This document shows positions 8,823 through 17,629 of a stretch of 64,000 nt of DNA, piece by piece. Numbering within the stretch: the stretch's first letter is position 1; each line of letters opens with the position of its first letter. The notes under the pieces were generated by a model. The model saw only the letters and a program-made list of their open reading frames with translations, was not told the DNA's origin and did not search any database. Origin of the DNA: Arthrobacter zhaoxinii (GTDB taxonomy: Bacteria; Actinomycetota; Actinomycetes; Actinomycetales; Micrococcaceae); the NCBI RefSeq assembly GCF_025244925.1, contig NZ_CP104275.1:2852001-2916000 (forward strand), read 5' to 3'. A program made the position numbers and the translations under genes.

Positions 8823-9956
8823 CTAGGCGTCGTAGTCAACGGTCACCTGCGGGCTGGTGGGCCGGCTCTGGCAGGTCAGGACGTAGCCGCGTTCCAGTTC
8901 CTCGGGTTCCAGCGCATAGTTTTCCTCCATGTCCACTGTGCCGGAGACCAGTTTGGCCCGGCAGGTTCCGCAGACCCCGCCGGCGCAGGCGAAGGGCACA
9001 TCAGGGCGTACGCGGAGGGCCGCATTGAGCACGGATTCGCGGGCATGGACGGGGCTGGCCACCTTGCCCTGGAGCCCGTCCAGCCGGAAGGTGATGTCGT
9101 AGTTCTCCCCGGAGCTGTCGGGGAGGACCGGCCGCCCGGCGGAGCCTTCCGGTCGGTCGGGCCGCCCGGTGGTGAACAGTTCAAAGCGCACCCGGGCGGG
9201 GTCGACGCCGCGTTCGGCCAGGGCATCGCGGCAGAGCTGGACTAGGTCGAACGGGCCGCAGAGGAACCATTCATCCACCGTGGCGGCCGGCAGCACGGAG
9301 TCGATCAGGGTGGTGAGTTTGCCGGCGTCGAGCCGTCCGCTGAGCAGCGGCGAGATCCGCTGCTCGCGGGAGAGGACATGGTGCAGGGCGAACCGGGACG
9401 GATAACGGTCCTTCAGGTCCGCAAGCTCCTCCAGGAACATCACGTCCATGGCCGCCTTGTTGGCGTAGACCAGATCGAAGCGCGTTGTGGTGGAGGAAGC
9501 CAGCACGGTACGGGCAATCGCGATCACCGGGGTAATGCCGGATCCTGCGGCGACCGCGGCAAACACCTGCCCCGAGGCCGGACCCAGATCCGGGGTGCCG
9601 GGCGCATGCCGGGAGGTGAAACTGCCGGCCGGGCTCATCACGTCCAGCACATCCCCTGCCTTCAGGTGTTCATTCACCCAGGAGGAAAACAGCCCGCCCA
9701 GGTCCCGCTTGACGGCCACCCGCAGTTCGCCGGGTCTCGGCTCCGCGCAGATGGAGTAGCTGCGCCTCAGTTCCGTGCCGTCCAGCACCGTGCGGAGGGC
9801 AACGTATTGTCCCGGGAGATAGGAGTAGGCCTCCACAAGCCCGGACGGCACCGCGAAGGTGACCTCCACGGCGTCGCCGGTCAGCCGGCGCACGGCGGCA
9901 ACGGTCAGGGGATGGAAGGCTCCGCGGCGGGGCGGGGCATCGGGAAGAGCGGTCAT
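8823..9956 (-). CDS. paaE: Phenylacetyl-CoA epoxidase reductase subunit PaaE
   Basis: 377-residue iron-sulfur flavoprotein that passes electrons from NADPH to the diiron epoxidase. Residues 1-110 form the FAD domain (RRSYSICAEP). The middle is the NAD(P) domain (AAGSGITPVIAIARTVL and WFLCGPFDLV). The C-terminus is a plant-type [2Fe-2S] ferredoxin domain with ACAGGVCGTCRAKL and a distant cysteine in YVLTCQSRP. Domain order and length match PaaE. It lies 4 bp after paaD. Confidence 0.95.
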   Translation of the reverse strand: MTALPDAPPRRGAFHPLTVAAVRRLTGDAVEVTFAVPSGLVEAYSYLPGQYVALRTVLDGTELRRSYSICAEPRPGELRVAVKRDLGGLFSSWVNEHLKAGDVLDVMSPAGSFTSRHAPGTPDLGPASGQVFAAVAAGSGITPVIAIARTVLASSTTTRFDLVYANKAAMDVMFLEELADLKDRYPSRFALHHVLSREQRISPLLSGRLDAGKLTTLIDSVLPAATVDEWFLCGPFDLVQLCRDALAERGVDPARVRFELFTTGRPDRPEGSAGRPVLPDSSGENYDITFRLDGLQGKVASPVHARESVLNAALRVRPDVPFACAGGVCGTCRAKLVSGTVDMEENYALEPEELERGYVLTCQSRPTSPQVTVDYDA

Positions 9957-9960
9957 CGCT

Positions 9961-10605
9961 TCAGAGCACCTTGAAGTAGTCGAACGGTTCCCGGCAGTCG
10001 CCGCACACCCACAGCGCCTTGCAGGACGTGGATCCGAACCGGGTCAGCTCGCGGGTATTCAGGGAGGAGCACTGGGGGCATTTCACGCTCAGGCCCACCC
10101 GGACCGGACCGGCGGTAGCCCGGCCCGACGGCGGCGCGATGCCGTAGGCGTCCAGCTTGGCTTTGCCGGCGCTGCTCATCCAGTCGGTGGTCCACGCCGG
10201 CGCCAGCTCGAGGGAAACCTGCACGCTGGGATAGCCTGCAGCGCCCAGGGCAGCGGTGACGTCCTGTCGGATGGCGTCCATGGCGGGGCAGCCCGAATAG
10301 GTGGGGGTGATGGCCACGTGCACTCCGGCATCGGAAAGTTCCACCCGCCGCAGCACACCGAGGTCCTCGATGGTCAGCACGGGAATCTCCGGATCACACA
10401 CCGTGGCGGCGACGTCCCATGCAGAAGCAGCCGCGGGGTCCGCCGGGCGTTCTGCGGTGTGCTCGGCCGGATGTTCCACCGGATACTCCCCGGCGTGCTC
10501 GGCGGCGTGGCCCGGCGGACGTTCACCGGGATGTTCAAACCGCTCGGCGGCACGCCCCGCTGAATGGTCCACGGAACGGAACGGGGACGTCACGGCCGTC
10601 ACCAT
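9961..10605 (-). CDS. paaD: Phenylacetyl-CoA epoxidase subunit PaaD with a low-complexity N-terminal extension
   Basis: 214 residues against about 165 in most PaaD proteins. The MIP18/DUF59-type core begins AWDVAATVCDPEIPVLTIED, where the cysteine of the DPEIP context is characteristic. The C-terminal zinc or iron region has CPQCSS and CGDC. PaaD is thought to help assemble the epoxidase metal centres. The extra length is an N-terminal segment rich in His, Glu, Pro and Ala, in repeats such as EHPAEHTAERPAD (about residues 20-58). It overlaps paaC by 7 bp. Confidence 0.9.
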   Translation of the reverse strand: MVTAVTSPFRSVDHSAGRAAERFEHPGERPPGHAAEHAGEYPVEHPAEHTAERPADPAAASAWDVAATVCDPEIPVLTIEDLGVLRRVELSDAGVHVAITPTYSGCPAMDAIRQDVTAALGAAGYPSVQVSLELAPAWTTDWMSSAGKAKLDAYGIAPPSGRATAGPVRVGLSVKCPQCSSLNTRELTRFGSTSCKALWVCGDCREPFDYFKVL

Positions 10606-11417
10606 GTGGCACCGGGGTGTTCGCGGGCCAGGACCTGCATTTCGGCCAGCAGGTACCCGAGGTGCTCGCTGTGCTGCCCCCTCCGGCCGCCGCCGGGAGC
10701 GGCCGGCACCGCAGGCACCTCCAGCTCGGCCTTGCGTAGCACGGCGGTGATGCCGCGGTCGAAGGCCGGCTTCAGGGCCGAGGGCAGGACCGCCCGGCCG
10801 CCGAGGATGCGCACCAGCTCGTCGTCGTCGAACAGCTCACCCACATACGGCCAGGTCAGTTCCAGCGCCCGGATCATCCGGCGTCGGGATTCGTCCGTGC
10901 CCAGGCCGAGCCGGAGCACCCACTGGGCGCTGTGGTCCCGGTGGTAATCCACTTCCTTGACCGCCTTTGCAGCGATCGCGGCAAGGGTCGGGTCGGCGGA
11001 GTGCTGCAGGGCGGTGTACAGCTCGAAGGAGTAGAACGAGACGGCCAGCTGCCTGGCGATGGTCCGGGCAAAGTCGCCGTTGGGCTGTTCCATCAGGTGC
11101 GCGGACCGGAACTCGGTTTCCTTCCGCCAGTACGCGAGGTCGTCCTCGGTGCGGCCGTCCGCGCTGCCCGCATAGCTGAGGAAGGAGCGGGCATGGCCGA
11201 TCAGGTCCAGGGCGATGTTCCCCAGCGCCACGTCCTCTTCCAGCTCCGGGGCACGGGAAATCCACCAGCCGAGCCGCTGCGCCAGAACCAGCGCGTCGTC
11301 GCCCAGGCGCAGGGCATAGGCGGCAACGTCCGGGTCGGCACGCGTTCCGGCGGCGGCAATGTCCTCAGGCCGCAGCGCGTTGCCGGGCGTAATGCGGGTG
11401 GCACTGTCCGAACTCAC
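10599..11417 (-). CDS. paaC: Phenylacetyl-CoA epoxidase structural subunit PaaC
   Basis: 272-residue ferritin-like subunit that pairs with PaaA in the epoxidase but lacks its catalytic role. Family-typical pieces are LRLGDDALVLAQRLGWWISRAPELEEDVALGN (quoted here as a region near residues 35-67), the LDLIGHARSFLSYAG segment and VKEVDYHRDHSAQW. It overlaps paaB by 4 bp (ATGA) and paaD by 7 bp, so all these subunits are translated from one message. Confidence 0.93.
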   Translation of the reverse strand: MSSDSATRITPGNALRPEDIAAAGTRADPDVAAYALRLGDDALVLAQRLGWWISRAPELEEDVALGNIALDLIGHARSFLSYAGSADGRTEDDLAYWRKETEFRSAHLMEQPNGDFARTIARQLAVSFYSFELYTALQHSADPTLAAIAAKAVKEVDYHRDHSAQWVLRLGLGTDESRRRMIRALELTWPYVGELFDDDELVRILGGRAVLPSALKPAFDRGITAVLRKAELEVPAVPAAPGGGRRGQHSEHLGYLLAEMQVLAREHPGATW

Positions 11418-11833
11418 AGGTGCTTCACCCCTTCCGACTTGGTGTAGTAGGTGGCGTGCCGGTAGTCCTTGCCCTGCGGGGATTCGAAGAACTGTCCCTT
11501 GGCATCGGGGTCGCTGGCGATGATGGCCGACGCCGGCACCACCCAGAGCGAAACGCCTTCGTTGCGCCGGGTGTAGAGGTCACGGGCATTGCGTACGGCC
11601 ATGTCCGCGTCCGGTGCGTGCAGGGATCCGGCATGTACGTGGGAGAGACCGCGGGAGGAACGTACGAACACTTCCCACAGCGGCCAGCCCGCAGCCGGGG
11701 CGGGAGCGGGGGCTGCGGGTGTTGTGCCGGCGGCAGGTGTTGTGCCGGCGTCAGGGGGCGTACCGGCGTCCGTCGCCGTGCCTGCCGTGACCGGAACGGA
11801 ACCGTCGTCGCCCGTTGTTGATCCACCCGTCAT
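11414..11833 (-). CDS. paaB: Phenylacetyl-CoA epoxidase subunit PaaB with a repetitive N-terminus
   Basis: 139 residues, longer than the usual 95 or so. The conserved core starts at WPLWEVFVRSSRGLSHVHAG and continues with YTRRNEGVSLWVVPASAI, matching PaaB, which links PaaAC units in the epoxidase. The first 45 residues are a Thr/Pro/Ala/Gly tail built from units such as DAGTPP, DAGTTP and AAGTTP, encoded by short in-frame DNA repeats. No other start gives a cleaner N-terminus, so the tail is probably real. It begins 2 bp after the paaA stop. Confidence 0.9.
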   Translation of the reverse strand: MTGGSTTGDDGSVPVTAGTATDAGTPPDAGTTPAAGTTPAAPAPAPAAGWPLWEVFVRSSRGLSHVHAGSLHAPDADMAVRNARDLYTRRNEGVSLWVVPASAIIASDPDAKGQFFESPQGKDYRHATYYTKSEGVKHL

Positions 11834-11835
11834 GG

Positions 11836-12807
11836 CTACGCCGCCCCTGCTTCTTCAGTCGAAAGTGCATTGTCCCGGGCGGTCTGCCGCGCGGCGTAGG
11901 CTGCCGCCGCTTCGCGTACCCAGGCGCCGTCTTCGTGGGCTTCGCGCCGACGGGCCAGACGCTGTGAGTTGCAGGGCCCCCGCCCGGCGAGGACTTCGGA
12001 GAATTCATTCCAGTCCAGCGGCCCGTGTTCCCAGCGTTCTGTCTCTTCGTTGTACCGGATCTCGGCATCGGGAAGGGTCAGTCCGAGGACCTTCACCTGC
12101 TCCACGATCATGCCGACAAACCGGGAACGCAGTTCGTCATTGGAGAAGCGTTTGATGTTCCAGGCCATGGACTGCTTGGAGTTGGGCGAGTCGTCGTCAG
12201 GCGGGCCGAACATCATCAGCGACGGGGCATACCAGCGGTTGATGGCGTCCTGGGCCATTTCCCGCTGCGCCGGGGTGCCGTTGGCCAGTTCCAGCAGGAT
12301 TTCGAAGCCCTGCCGCTGGTGGAAGGACTCCTCCTTGCAGACCCGCACCATGGCCCGACCGTACGGGCCGTAGGACGCACGGCAGAGCGGGACCTGGTTG
12401 CAGATAGCGGCGCCGTCCACGAGCCAGCCGATGGCGCCCATATCCGCCCACGTGAGCGTGGGGTAGTTGAAGATGCTTGAGTACCGCGCCTTGCCGGCAA
12501 TGAGGTCGGCGGTCATCCGGTCCCGGGGAGTGCCCAGGGTCTCGGCGGCGGAATACAGATAGAGTCCGTGGCCCGCCTCGTCCTGGACCTTGGCCATCAG
12601 GATGGCTTTGCGCTTCAGGGAGGGCGCACGGGTAATCCAGTTCGCTTCGGGCTGCATGCCGATGATTTCCGAGTGCGCGTGCTGCGAGATCTGCCGGACC
12701 AGGGTCTTGCGGTACCCCTCCGGCATCCAGTCGCGCGGCTCCACGCGGGCATCCGCCGCTATCAGCGCATCAAAATGCTCCTGCCCGTTCACGGTTTCTC
12801 CACTCAT
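11836..12807 (-). CDS. paaA: Phenylacetyl-CoA epoxidase catalytic subunit PaaA
   Basis: 323-residue diiron oxygenase subunit that epoxidises the ring of phenylacetyl-CoA. The iron-ligand motifs of the ferritin-like fold are visible: KVQDEAGH (ExxH) and CKEESFHQ (ExxxH). [14 protein letters not shown] and [10 protein letters not shown] are typical of PaaA. It is first in the operon, with a predicted promoter at 12868-12896 and an operator-like sequence at 12849-12870 directly upstream. Confidence 0.95.
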   Translation of the reverse strand: MSGETVNGQEHFDALIAADARVEPRDWMPEGYRKTLVRQISQHAHSEIIGMQPEANWITRAPSLKRKAILMAKVQDEAGHGLYLYSAAETLGTPRDRMTADLIAGKARYSSIFNYPTLTWADMGAIGWLVDGAAICNQVPLCRASYGPYGRAMVRVCKEESFHQRQGFEILLELANGTPAQREMAQDAINRWYAPSLMMFGPPDDDSPNSKQSMAWNIKRFSNDELRSRFVGMIVEQVKVLGLTLPDAEIRYNEETERWEHGPLDWNEFSEVLAGRGPCNSQRLARRREAHEDGAWVREAAAAYAARQTARDNALSTEEAGAA

Positions 12808-12848
12808 CGGTTACCTGCCTCATCGCTGCTTGTCGGGCCGCCTCAAAT

Positions 12849-12870
12849 ATTTACCGACCGTTCGTTCAGA
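12849..12870 (-). promoter_or_regulatory. Candidate PaaR operator upstream of paaA
   Basis: 22-bp site whose plus strand contains TTACCGACCGTTCG. Read on the other strand, it shares 15 of 22 positions with the site before paaI; read on the plus strand, it shares 16 of 22 with the paaZ site in that gene's orientation. It resembles the spaced ACCG...CG...CGGT pattern I recall for the TetR-family PaaR of Corynebacterium. It overlaps the end of the predicted paaA -10. Confidence 0.6.
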
Positions 12871-12896
12871 ATATGGAGGCCGTGCGTGCAGGTCAA
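12868..12896 (-). promoter_or_regulatory. Predicted promoter of the paaA operon
   Basis: On the minus strand, TTGACC (12896-12891) and TATTCT (12873-12868) are separated by exactly 17 bp, a strong match to the housekeeping sigma consensus. The paaA start codon is 60 bp downstream of the -10. The candidate repressor site begins inside the -10. Confidence 0.6.
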
Positions 12897-12946
12897 GGGC
12901 CCCGCTATGGAAAACTGGAGAGCAGTAACGGTTCGAAAGGAGGGTC

Positions 12947-13657
12947 ATGGGCAACCCCCAGCCCGACGCCGACAGCCGGATTTTCTCCTCCGGCAAGCCT
13001 TCCGGCGCGGCTTCCGACGCGGCTTCCGACGTCGCTTCCGACGTCGCTTCCGACGTCGCTTCCGGCGAAGCCTCCGGCACGGCTTCCAGTGTCGCTTCCG
13101 GCAGCGGCGAACCCTGGGCCTGGCAGGCAGGAACAGAGCAGGCAGAACCGGGACAGGCAGCGCGGCCTTCTGTGGCTGCCGTTATCGTGCCCACACTCCT
13201 GGGCCTACTGGGCTTTGTAGCCGTGGCGGCCGCCGTGACCGCTGATGCTGCCACGGTCAGCGTCACCGTCCCCGGACTGCTCCTGGCCCTCACCGCGCTG
13301 GTGGTGGCCGGCGCCAGCCCCCTCTATGCAGGGAATCCCACCTGGGCGTCCCTGCGGCGGCCGGTCTTCGTGCTGGCCATGTGTCTGGTGGCGGAAGCCG
13401 CGCTGTTCCTGTTCGCTCCGCAGCTGATCCTGTTCTCCGTTCCCGCATTGCCCCTGGCCCTGGGCGGAGGAGCGGTCCTGATGTCCACCAGCCTGTGGGG
13501 CCAGTTCCGCAGAGGCCCCGTCCCGGAACCGGTCCTGCTCCCCCGCCGCGACGCGGCGGCCCGTCCCTTCGCCTCCACCCTGCTGGTGGTGGCGGTGAAC
13601 TGGGCCCTCTTCCTTGCCGCCGGAGCTTTCTGCGCGTGGCTGCTGCTCGGAGACTAG
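12947..13657 (+). CDS. Unrecognised membrane protein with a repeat-rich N-terminus
   Basis: 236 residues, no family recognised. A full AAAGGAGG Shine-Dalgarno sequence supports the start. Residues about 20-50 consist of Ala/Ser/Asp/Val units (ASDAASDVASDV and so on) encoded by a 12-bp tandem repeat at about 13008-13070. Four to five hydrophobic segments follow (for example VIVPTLLGLLGFVAVAAAV and STLLVVAVNWALFLAAGAF). It sits between divergent paaA and oligopeptidase B. Nothing indicates a phenylacetate role beyond position. Confidence 0.7.
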   Translation: MGNPQPDADSRIFSSGKPSGAASDAASDVASDVASDVASGEASGTASSVASGSGEPWAWQAGTEQAEPGQAARPSVAAVIVPTLLGLLGFVAVAAAVTADAATVSVTVPGLLLALTALVVAGASPLYAGNPTWASLRRPVFVLAMCLVAEAALFLFAPQLILFSVPALPLALGGGAVLMSTSLWGQFRRGPVPEPVLLPRRDAAARPFASTLLVVAVNWALFLAAGAFCAWLLLGD

Positions 13658-13729
13658 GACGCACTAAGCCGCGAGCATAACGCCAGCGAGGTCCTTCGAC
13701 GCCGTCGCCCGGATCGATATATTCGAAGT

Positions 13730-15907
13730 ATGACTACTCCTCAGCCCCCGGTTGCCAAGAAAGTCCCCACCGAACGTACCCGCCACGGCGACACGTTCAT
13801 TGACAACTACGAGTGGCTCCGGGAGAAGGAAAACCCGGAGGTGGTGGAACACCTCAAGGCGGAGAACGCCTACGCCGCAGCAATGACCGCGGATCAGGAA
13901 GAGCTGCGCGGGGAGATCTTCAACGAAATCAAGAACCGCACCGAGGAAACGGACCTGTCCGTCCCGGCACGCAAAAAGGGCTGGTGGTATTACACCCGCA
14001 CCGAGGAAGGCAAGCAATACGCCATCCACTGCCGCACGGCGGCGCAGGACACCGGGAACCTCGACGCCGACTGGACGCCGCCCGCCGTCGTCCCCGGCGT
14101 TCCGGTTCCGGGCGAACAGATCCTTGTGGACGGCAACGCTGAGGCCGAAGGCAAGCCGTTCTTCTCGCTCGGCGGACTCGCTGTCACAGAAGACGGCAAT
14201 CTGCTGGCCTACTCCGAGGACAACGCCGGAGACGAGCGATTCACCCTGCGGATCAAGGACCTGCGCACCGGGGACCTGCTTCCGGATGTCATTTCCAATG
14301 TTTTTTACTCCCTGGCCTTCTCCCCCGACGGCCGCCGCGTGTTCTACACAGTGGTGGACGATTCCTGGCGCCCGTACCAGGTCAAGGCCCACACGCTCGG
14401 CACCCCGGTTCAGGACGACGTCGTCATCTACCAGGAAGACGACATTGCCATGTGGACCGGCTTCGACCTCTCGGCCGACCGCCGGCAGCTGCTGATCGGC
14501 ATCAGCAGCTCCGAGTACAGCGAATACCGTGTCCTGGACTTCGACGACCCCACGGACACCGTCCGCACCCTGATCCCCCGCAGCGAACACATCCTTTACG
14601 AAGCCGAGCCGCTGACAGTCGACGGGACGCGCCACTACCTGCTTACGCACAACCGCAACGCCCTGAATTCGATGCTTTCGCTCGTCGCCGAGGAGGAATT
14701 CTCCAAGCCGCTCGAGGAGCAGCACTGGCAGACCGTCATTGCGCATGATGACACCGTGCGCGTTAACGGAGCCGCAGTAACCCGGTCCCATGTGCTCGTC
14801 TCGGTCCGCAAGGACACCACCGAGCGGGTGCAGATCCTTCCCGTGGACGGTCTCGGCACCCCGGCGCAGGGCACTCCCGTGGAACCGGCCTTCGACGAAG
14901 AGCTCTACACGGCCAACCTAGCCAATGCCGAGTTCGATTCCCCGATCATCCGGCTCAGCTACACGTCCTTCCTCACGCCTCCCCGGGTCTACGACTATGT
15001 GCTGGCCACCGGTGAGCTGGAGCTGCGGAAGGAAACCCCGGTGAAGGGCGGCTACCGTTCCGAGGATTACGTGGCGGAACGGGAATGGGCGACGGCGGCG
15101 GACGGCACCCGCATTCCGCTCTCGGTCATCCGGCGGGCAGACCTGCAGAAGGACGGCAGCAACCCCGCCCTGGTCTATGCCTACGGCAGCTACGAACTGA
15201 GCATGGACCCGGGATTCAATGTTGCCCGGCTGTCCCTGCTGGACCGAGGCGTGGTCTATGTGGTGGCGCACATCCGCGGCGGCGGCGAGATGGGCCGTGC
15301 CTGGTACGACGACGGCAAGAAGCTGAACAAGAAAAACACGTTCACCGACTTCGTGGATGCCACGGACTGGGTAGCCTCCTCCGGGTGGGCGGATCCGGAC
15401 CGGATCGCGGCCATGGGCGGCTCCGCCGGCGGTCTGCTGATGGGCGCCGTCGCGAATCTTGCCCCGGAGAAGTACCGGGCGATTGTGGCGCAGGTGCCCT
15501 TCGTGGATGCGCTGACCACCATTCTGGATCCGGACCTGCCGCTCTCGGCCCTGGAATGGGAGGAATGGGGCAACCCCATCACCGATCCCGAGGTCTACCG
15601 GTACATGAAGGAGTACAGCCCGTACGAAAACGTCCGGGCCGTTCAGTACCCGCAGATTGCCGCGGTCACCAGCTTCAATGACACCCGGGTGCTGTACGTG
15701 GAACCGGCCAAGTGGGTGGCGCAGCTGCGTGAGACCACTACCGGCAGCGAGCCGATCGTGCTGAAGATCGAGATGGACGGCGGCCACGGCGGGGCGTCCG
15801 GCCGGTACGAAGCCTGGAAGGACCGGGCGTGGGACTACGCCTTCATCCTGTCCGCACTCGGCGCACGGGAACTGCTTCCGGCCGCCAGCCGGGCGGACGC
15901 CGCCTAG
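13730..15907 (+). CDS. ptrB: Oligopeptidase B (S9 family serine peptidase)
   Basis: 725-residue cytoplasmic prolyl-oligopeptidase-family enzyme that cleaves short peptides after basic residues. Residues 1-75 and the C-terminal 250 form the alpha/beta hydrolase domain, with a beta-propeller between. The nucleophile is in MGGSAGGLLMG, the catalytic aspartate probably in SFNDTRV and the histidine in DGGHGGASGR. AHIRGGGEMGRAWYDDGK is strongly conserved in oligopeptidase B. The length is normal. It is followed by a strong hairpin terminator. Confidence 0.93.
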   Translation: MTTPQPPVAKKVPTERTRHGDTFIDNYEWLREKENPEVVEHLKAENAYAAAMTADQEELRGEIFNEIKNRTEETDLSVPARKKGWWYYTRTEEGKQYAIHCRTAAQDTGNLDADWTPPAVVPGVPVPGEQILVDGNAEAEGKPFFSLGGLAVTEDGNLLAYSEDNAGDERFTLRIKDLRTGDLLPDVISNVFYSLAFSPDGRRVFYTVVDDSWRPYQVKAHTLGTPVQDDVVIYQEDDIAMWTGFDLSADRRQLLIGISSSEYSEYRVLDFDDPTDTVRTLIPRSEHILYEAEPLTVDGTRHYLLTHNRNALNSMLSLVAEEEFSKPLEEQHWQTVIAHDDTVRVNGAAVTRSHVLVSVRKDTTERVQILPVDGLGTPAQGTPVEPAFDEELYTANLANAEFDSPIIRLSYTSFLTPPRVYDYVLATGELELRKETPVKGGYRSEDYVAEREWATAADGTRIPLSVIRRADLQKDGSNPALVYAYGSYELSMDPGFNVARLSLLDRGVVYVVAHIRGGGEMGRAWYDDGKKLNKKNTFTDFVDATDWVASSGWADPDRIAAMGGSAGGLLMGAVANLAPEKYRAIVAQVPFVDALTTILDPDLPLSALEWEEWGNPITDPEVYRYMKEYSPYENVRAVQYPQIAAVTSFNDTRVLYVEPAKWVAQLRETTTGSEPIVLKIEMDGGHGGASGRYEAWKDRAWDYAFILSALGARELLPAASRADAA

Positions 15908-15952
15908 GCAGCCGGGCAGCCGTCCGGGGGCATGCCGGGACGAAGCTTAACG

Positions 15953-15990
15953 CGAGCAGGTCCGGACCTTTCGGGGTCCGGACCTGCTCG
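15953..15990. terminator. Bidirectional hairpin terminator between ptrB and the DedA gene
   Basis: 16-bp arms CGAGCAGGTCCGGACC (15953-15968) and its exact complement (15975-15990) with a 6-base loop, followed by TTTAT. It lies between two convergent genes and can serve both. Confidence 0.85.
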
Positions 15991-16033
15991 TTTATCGATG
16001 CGGGTTCTGTGGCGAATCCGCCGGGGGCGAGGA

Positions 16034-16978
16034 CTATTCGGCCGCGCCTTCGGCTTTCGGCTTCGGCGTGACGAGACGGCGACCGTCCGCCGCGGCGGTG
16101 CGGCGGCCCTCCGCCGGTGCCGTGGAGCGGCCTGCACCCTCGACACCGTTGGGAGCGCGTCCGGCGTCGGCGGTGCGTCCGGCGTCGGAGCTGCGGACGG
16201 GTCCGGCGTCGGCTGCGGGGGCAGCCGCTTCAGCAGTGCCGTCCGTGGCGGCGTCATCCTCGTCGGAATCATCTTTGCTCACCGCTTTGTGGGACTGGCG
16301 CACCACCTCAATGACGATCGGGATCACGGAGAGCACCACCACGGCCACGAAGATCAGGTCGAGGTTCTCGCGGACAAAGGGCACCCGGTCACCGAGCACG
16401 TAGCCCAGCAGGGTCACCCCCACACCCCAGACGAAGGCACCTACCGCGTTGAAGGAAACGAACGCCTTGTAGTTCATCTCTGCAACGCCGGCCACCACCG
16501 GAGTGAAGGTCCGGACCACAGGTACGAACCGGGCCAGGATCACGGCTTTGCCGCCGTGGCGGTCAAAGAACACCTGGGCGCGCTTGACGTTCTCGCGTTT
16601 GAAGAGCCTGCTGTCCGGCCGGTTGAAGACGGCGGGGCCGGCCTTCCTGCCGATGTAATAGCCGGTCTGGTCGCCCACGAAGGCGCTGATGAAGACCAGG
16701 ACTGCAAGCAGCCACACGTTGATGTCGATGGTGCCCGTCGCCACCAGGAGCCCGGCAGTGAACAGCAGGGAATCCCCCGGCAGGAAGAAGCCGATCAGGA
16801 GCCCGGTCTCCGCAAACACGATGCCGCAGACCATCAGGACCACCCACGGTCCGAGGGCCGGGTCGGCGAGGAATACCTGGGGGTCCAGCCACTCAGGCAA
16901 AAGGGAAGATGTTGGAGGGCGGACAGGACCGGAGACGGCTGTGGCCGCAGATAGAGTCACCCCACTAGGGTACGTCAT
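16034..16978 (-). CDS. DedA-family membrane protein
   Basis: 314 residues from ATG 16978. A DedA/SNARE-associated (VTT) domain covers residues 20-220. GLLIGFFLPGDSLLFTAG matches the family's FxPGE/D motif, and the segment near FVPVVRTFTPVVAGVAEM contains the conserved arginine. DedA proteins are thought to move undecaprenyl phosphate or other lipids across the membrane. The C-terminal 90 residues are a charged, Ala-rich tail with repeats such as DAGRTADAGRA. It converges with oligopeptidase B. The exact lipid substrate cannot be told. Confidence 0.88.
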   Translation of the reverse strand: MTYPSGVTLSAATAVSGPVRPPTSSLLPEWLDPQVFLADPALGPWVVLMVCGIVFAETGLLIGFFLPGDSLLFTAGLLVATGTIDINVWLLAVLVFISAFVGDQTGYYIGRKAGPAVFNRPDSRLFKRENVKRAQVFFDRHGGKAVILARFVPVVRTFTPVVAGVAEMNYKAFVSFNAVGAFVWGVGVTLLGYVLGDRVPFVRENLDLIFVAVVVLSVIPIVIEVVRQSHKAVSKDDSDEDDAATDGTAEAAAPAADAGPVRSSDAGRTADAGRAPNGVEGAGRSTAPAEGRRTAAADGRRLVTPKPKAEGAAE

Positions 16979-17075
16979 GGCCCCCGGTTGCCTCCGGCTG
17001 ATCCGCAAGTCCTGCCCGTCGCCGGAGCCCGGACCAGAACGATCCAAGGGCGGAACCGGCGCGACGCGGCGGTCC

Positions 17076-17104
17076 TTGACAGCCGTCCCGTATCCGGATT
17101 ACCT
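17076..17104 (+). promoter_or_regulatory. Predicted promoter of paaI-paaK-paaR
   Basis: Perfect -35 TTGACA at 17076-17081, then a 17-bp spacer and a weak -10 TTACCT at 17099-17104 (TACCTA with an 18-bp spacer is an alternative). The -10 overlaps the candidate PaaR site, the same arrangement as at paaA. Confidence 0.55.
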
Positions 17105-17122
17105 AATGAACATTCGGTAAAG
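17101..17122 (+). promoter_or_regulatory. Candidate PaaR operator upstream of paaI
   Basis: 22-bp site including TGAACATTCGGTAAAG. It shares 15 of 22 positions with the reverse strand of the paaA site, with TCGGTAAA and GAAC fixed. It lies between the predicted -35 and the paaI Shine-Dalgarno sequence. Confidence 0.5.
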
Positions 17123-17134
17123 AAAAGAGGTCCC

Positions 17135-17629
17135 ATGGCTGACACCGACGTCACCCGGGGCACCGCCCCTGCCCACCCCATCCTGGTTGACGACGCCGCT
17201 TCGGCATGGCTGGGCATCGACGTTTTGGACACCGGCCCGGGGACGGCGCGCATTTCCATGCGCCTCCGTCCCGAGATGCTGAACGGGTTCGGCATGGGCC
17301 ACGGCGGGATGGTCTTCGCGTTCGCCGATACCGCGTTCGCACTGGCCTGTAATCCGGAAGGCGGCGGCTCTGCCTTGGAACGGGAAACCATCACGGTCGC
17401 TGCCGGCGCCGACGTCACCTTCATGGCGCCCACCATGGCGGGCGACCTGCTGACCGCTTCCGCTGAGCACCGTGCCGGCAACGGCCGCAGCGGCGTCTAC
17501 GACATTGAGGTCCGGTCCGAACGCCCCGACGGCACCGCCGCCGTCGTCGCCCTCTTCCGCGGACGTTCACGCACCATCCGCAACCCCGCCCGGACACCGT
17601 CTGAGAGCCCGACAGAAAGCCGCGCATGA
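17135..17629 (+). CDS. paaI: Phenylacetyl-CoA pathway thioesterase PaaI
   Basis: 164-residue hot-dog-fold thioesterase that hydrolyses stalled ring-oxidised or ring-hydroxylated phenylacetyl-CoA products to free CoA. The active-site segment is GFGMGHGGMVFAFADTAFALACN, with the HGG and aspartate typical of PaaI (about residues 52-74). The start at 17135 follows AAAAGAGG. Longer upstream frames would run through the promoter. It overlaps paaK by 4 bp (ATGA). Confidence 0.9.
   Translation: MADTDVTRGTAPAHPILVDDAASAWLGIDVLDTGPGTARISMRLRPEMLNGFGMGHGGMVFAFADTAFALACNPEGGGSALERETITVAAGADVTFMAPTMAGDLLTASAEHRAGNGRSGVYDIEVRSERPDGTAAVVALFRGRSRTIRNPARTPSESPTESRA

Noticed and set aside
16988..17134. 49-residue N-terminal extension of paaI
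   Set aside because: It would run through the TTGACA promoter and operator. The ATG at 17135 has a good Shine-Dalgarno sequence and fits the family length.
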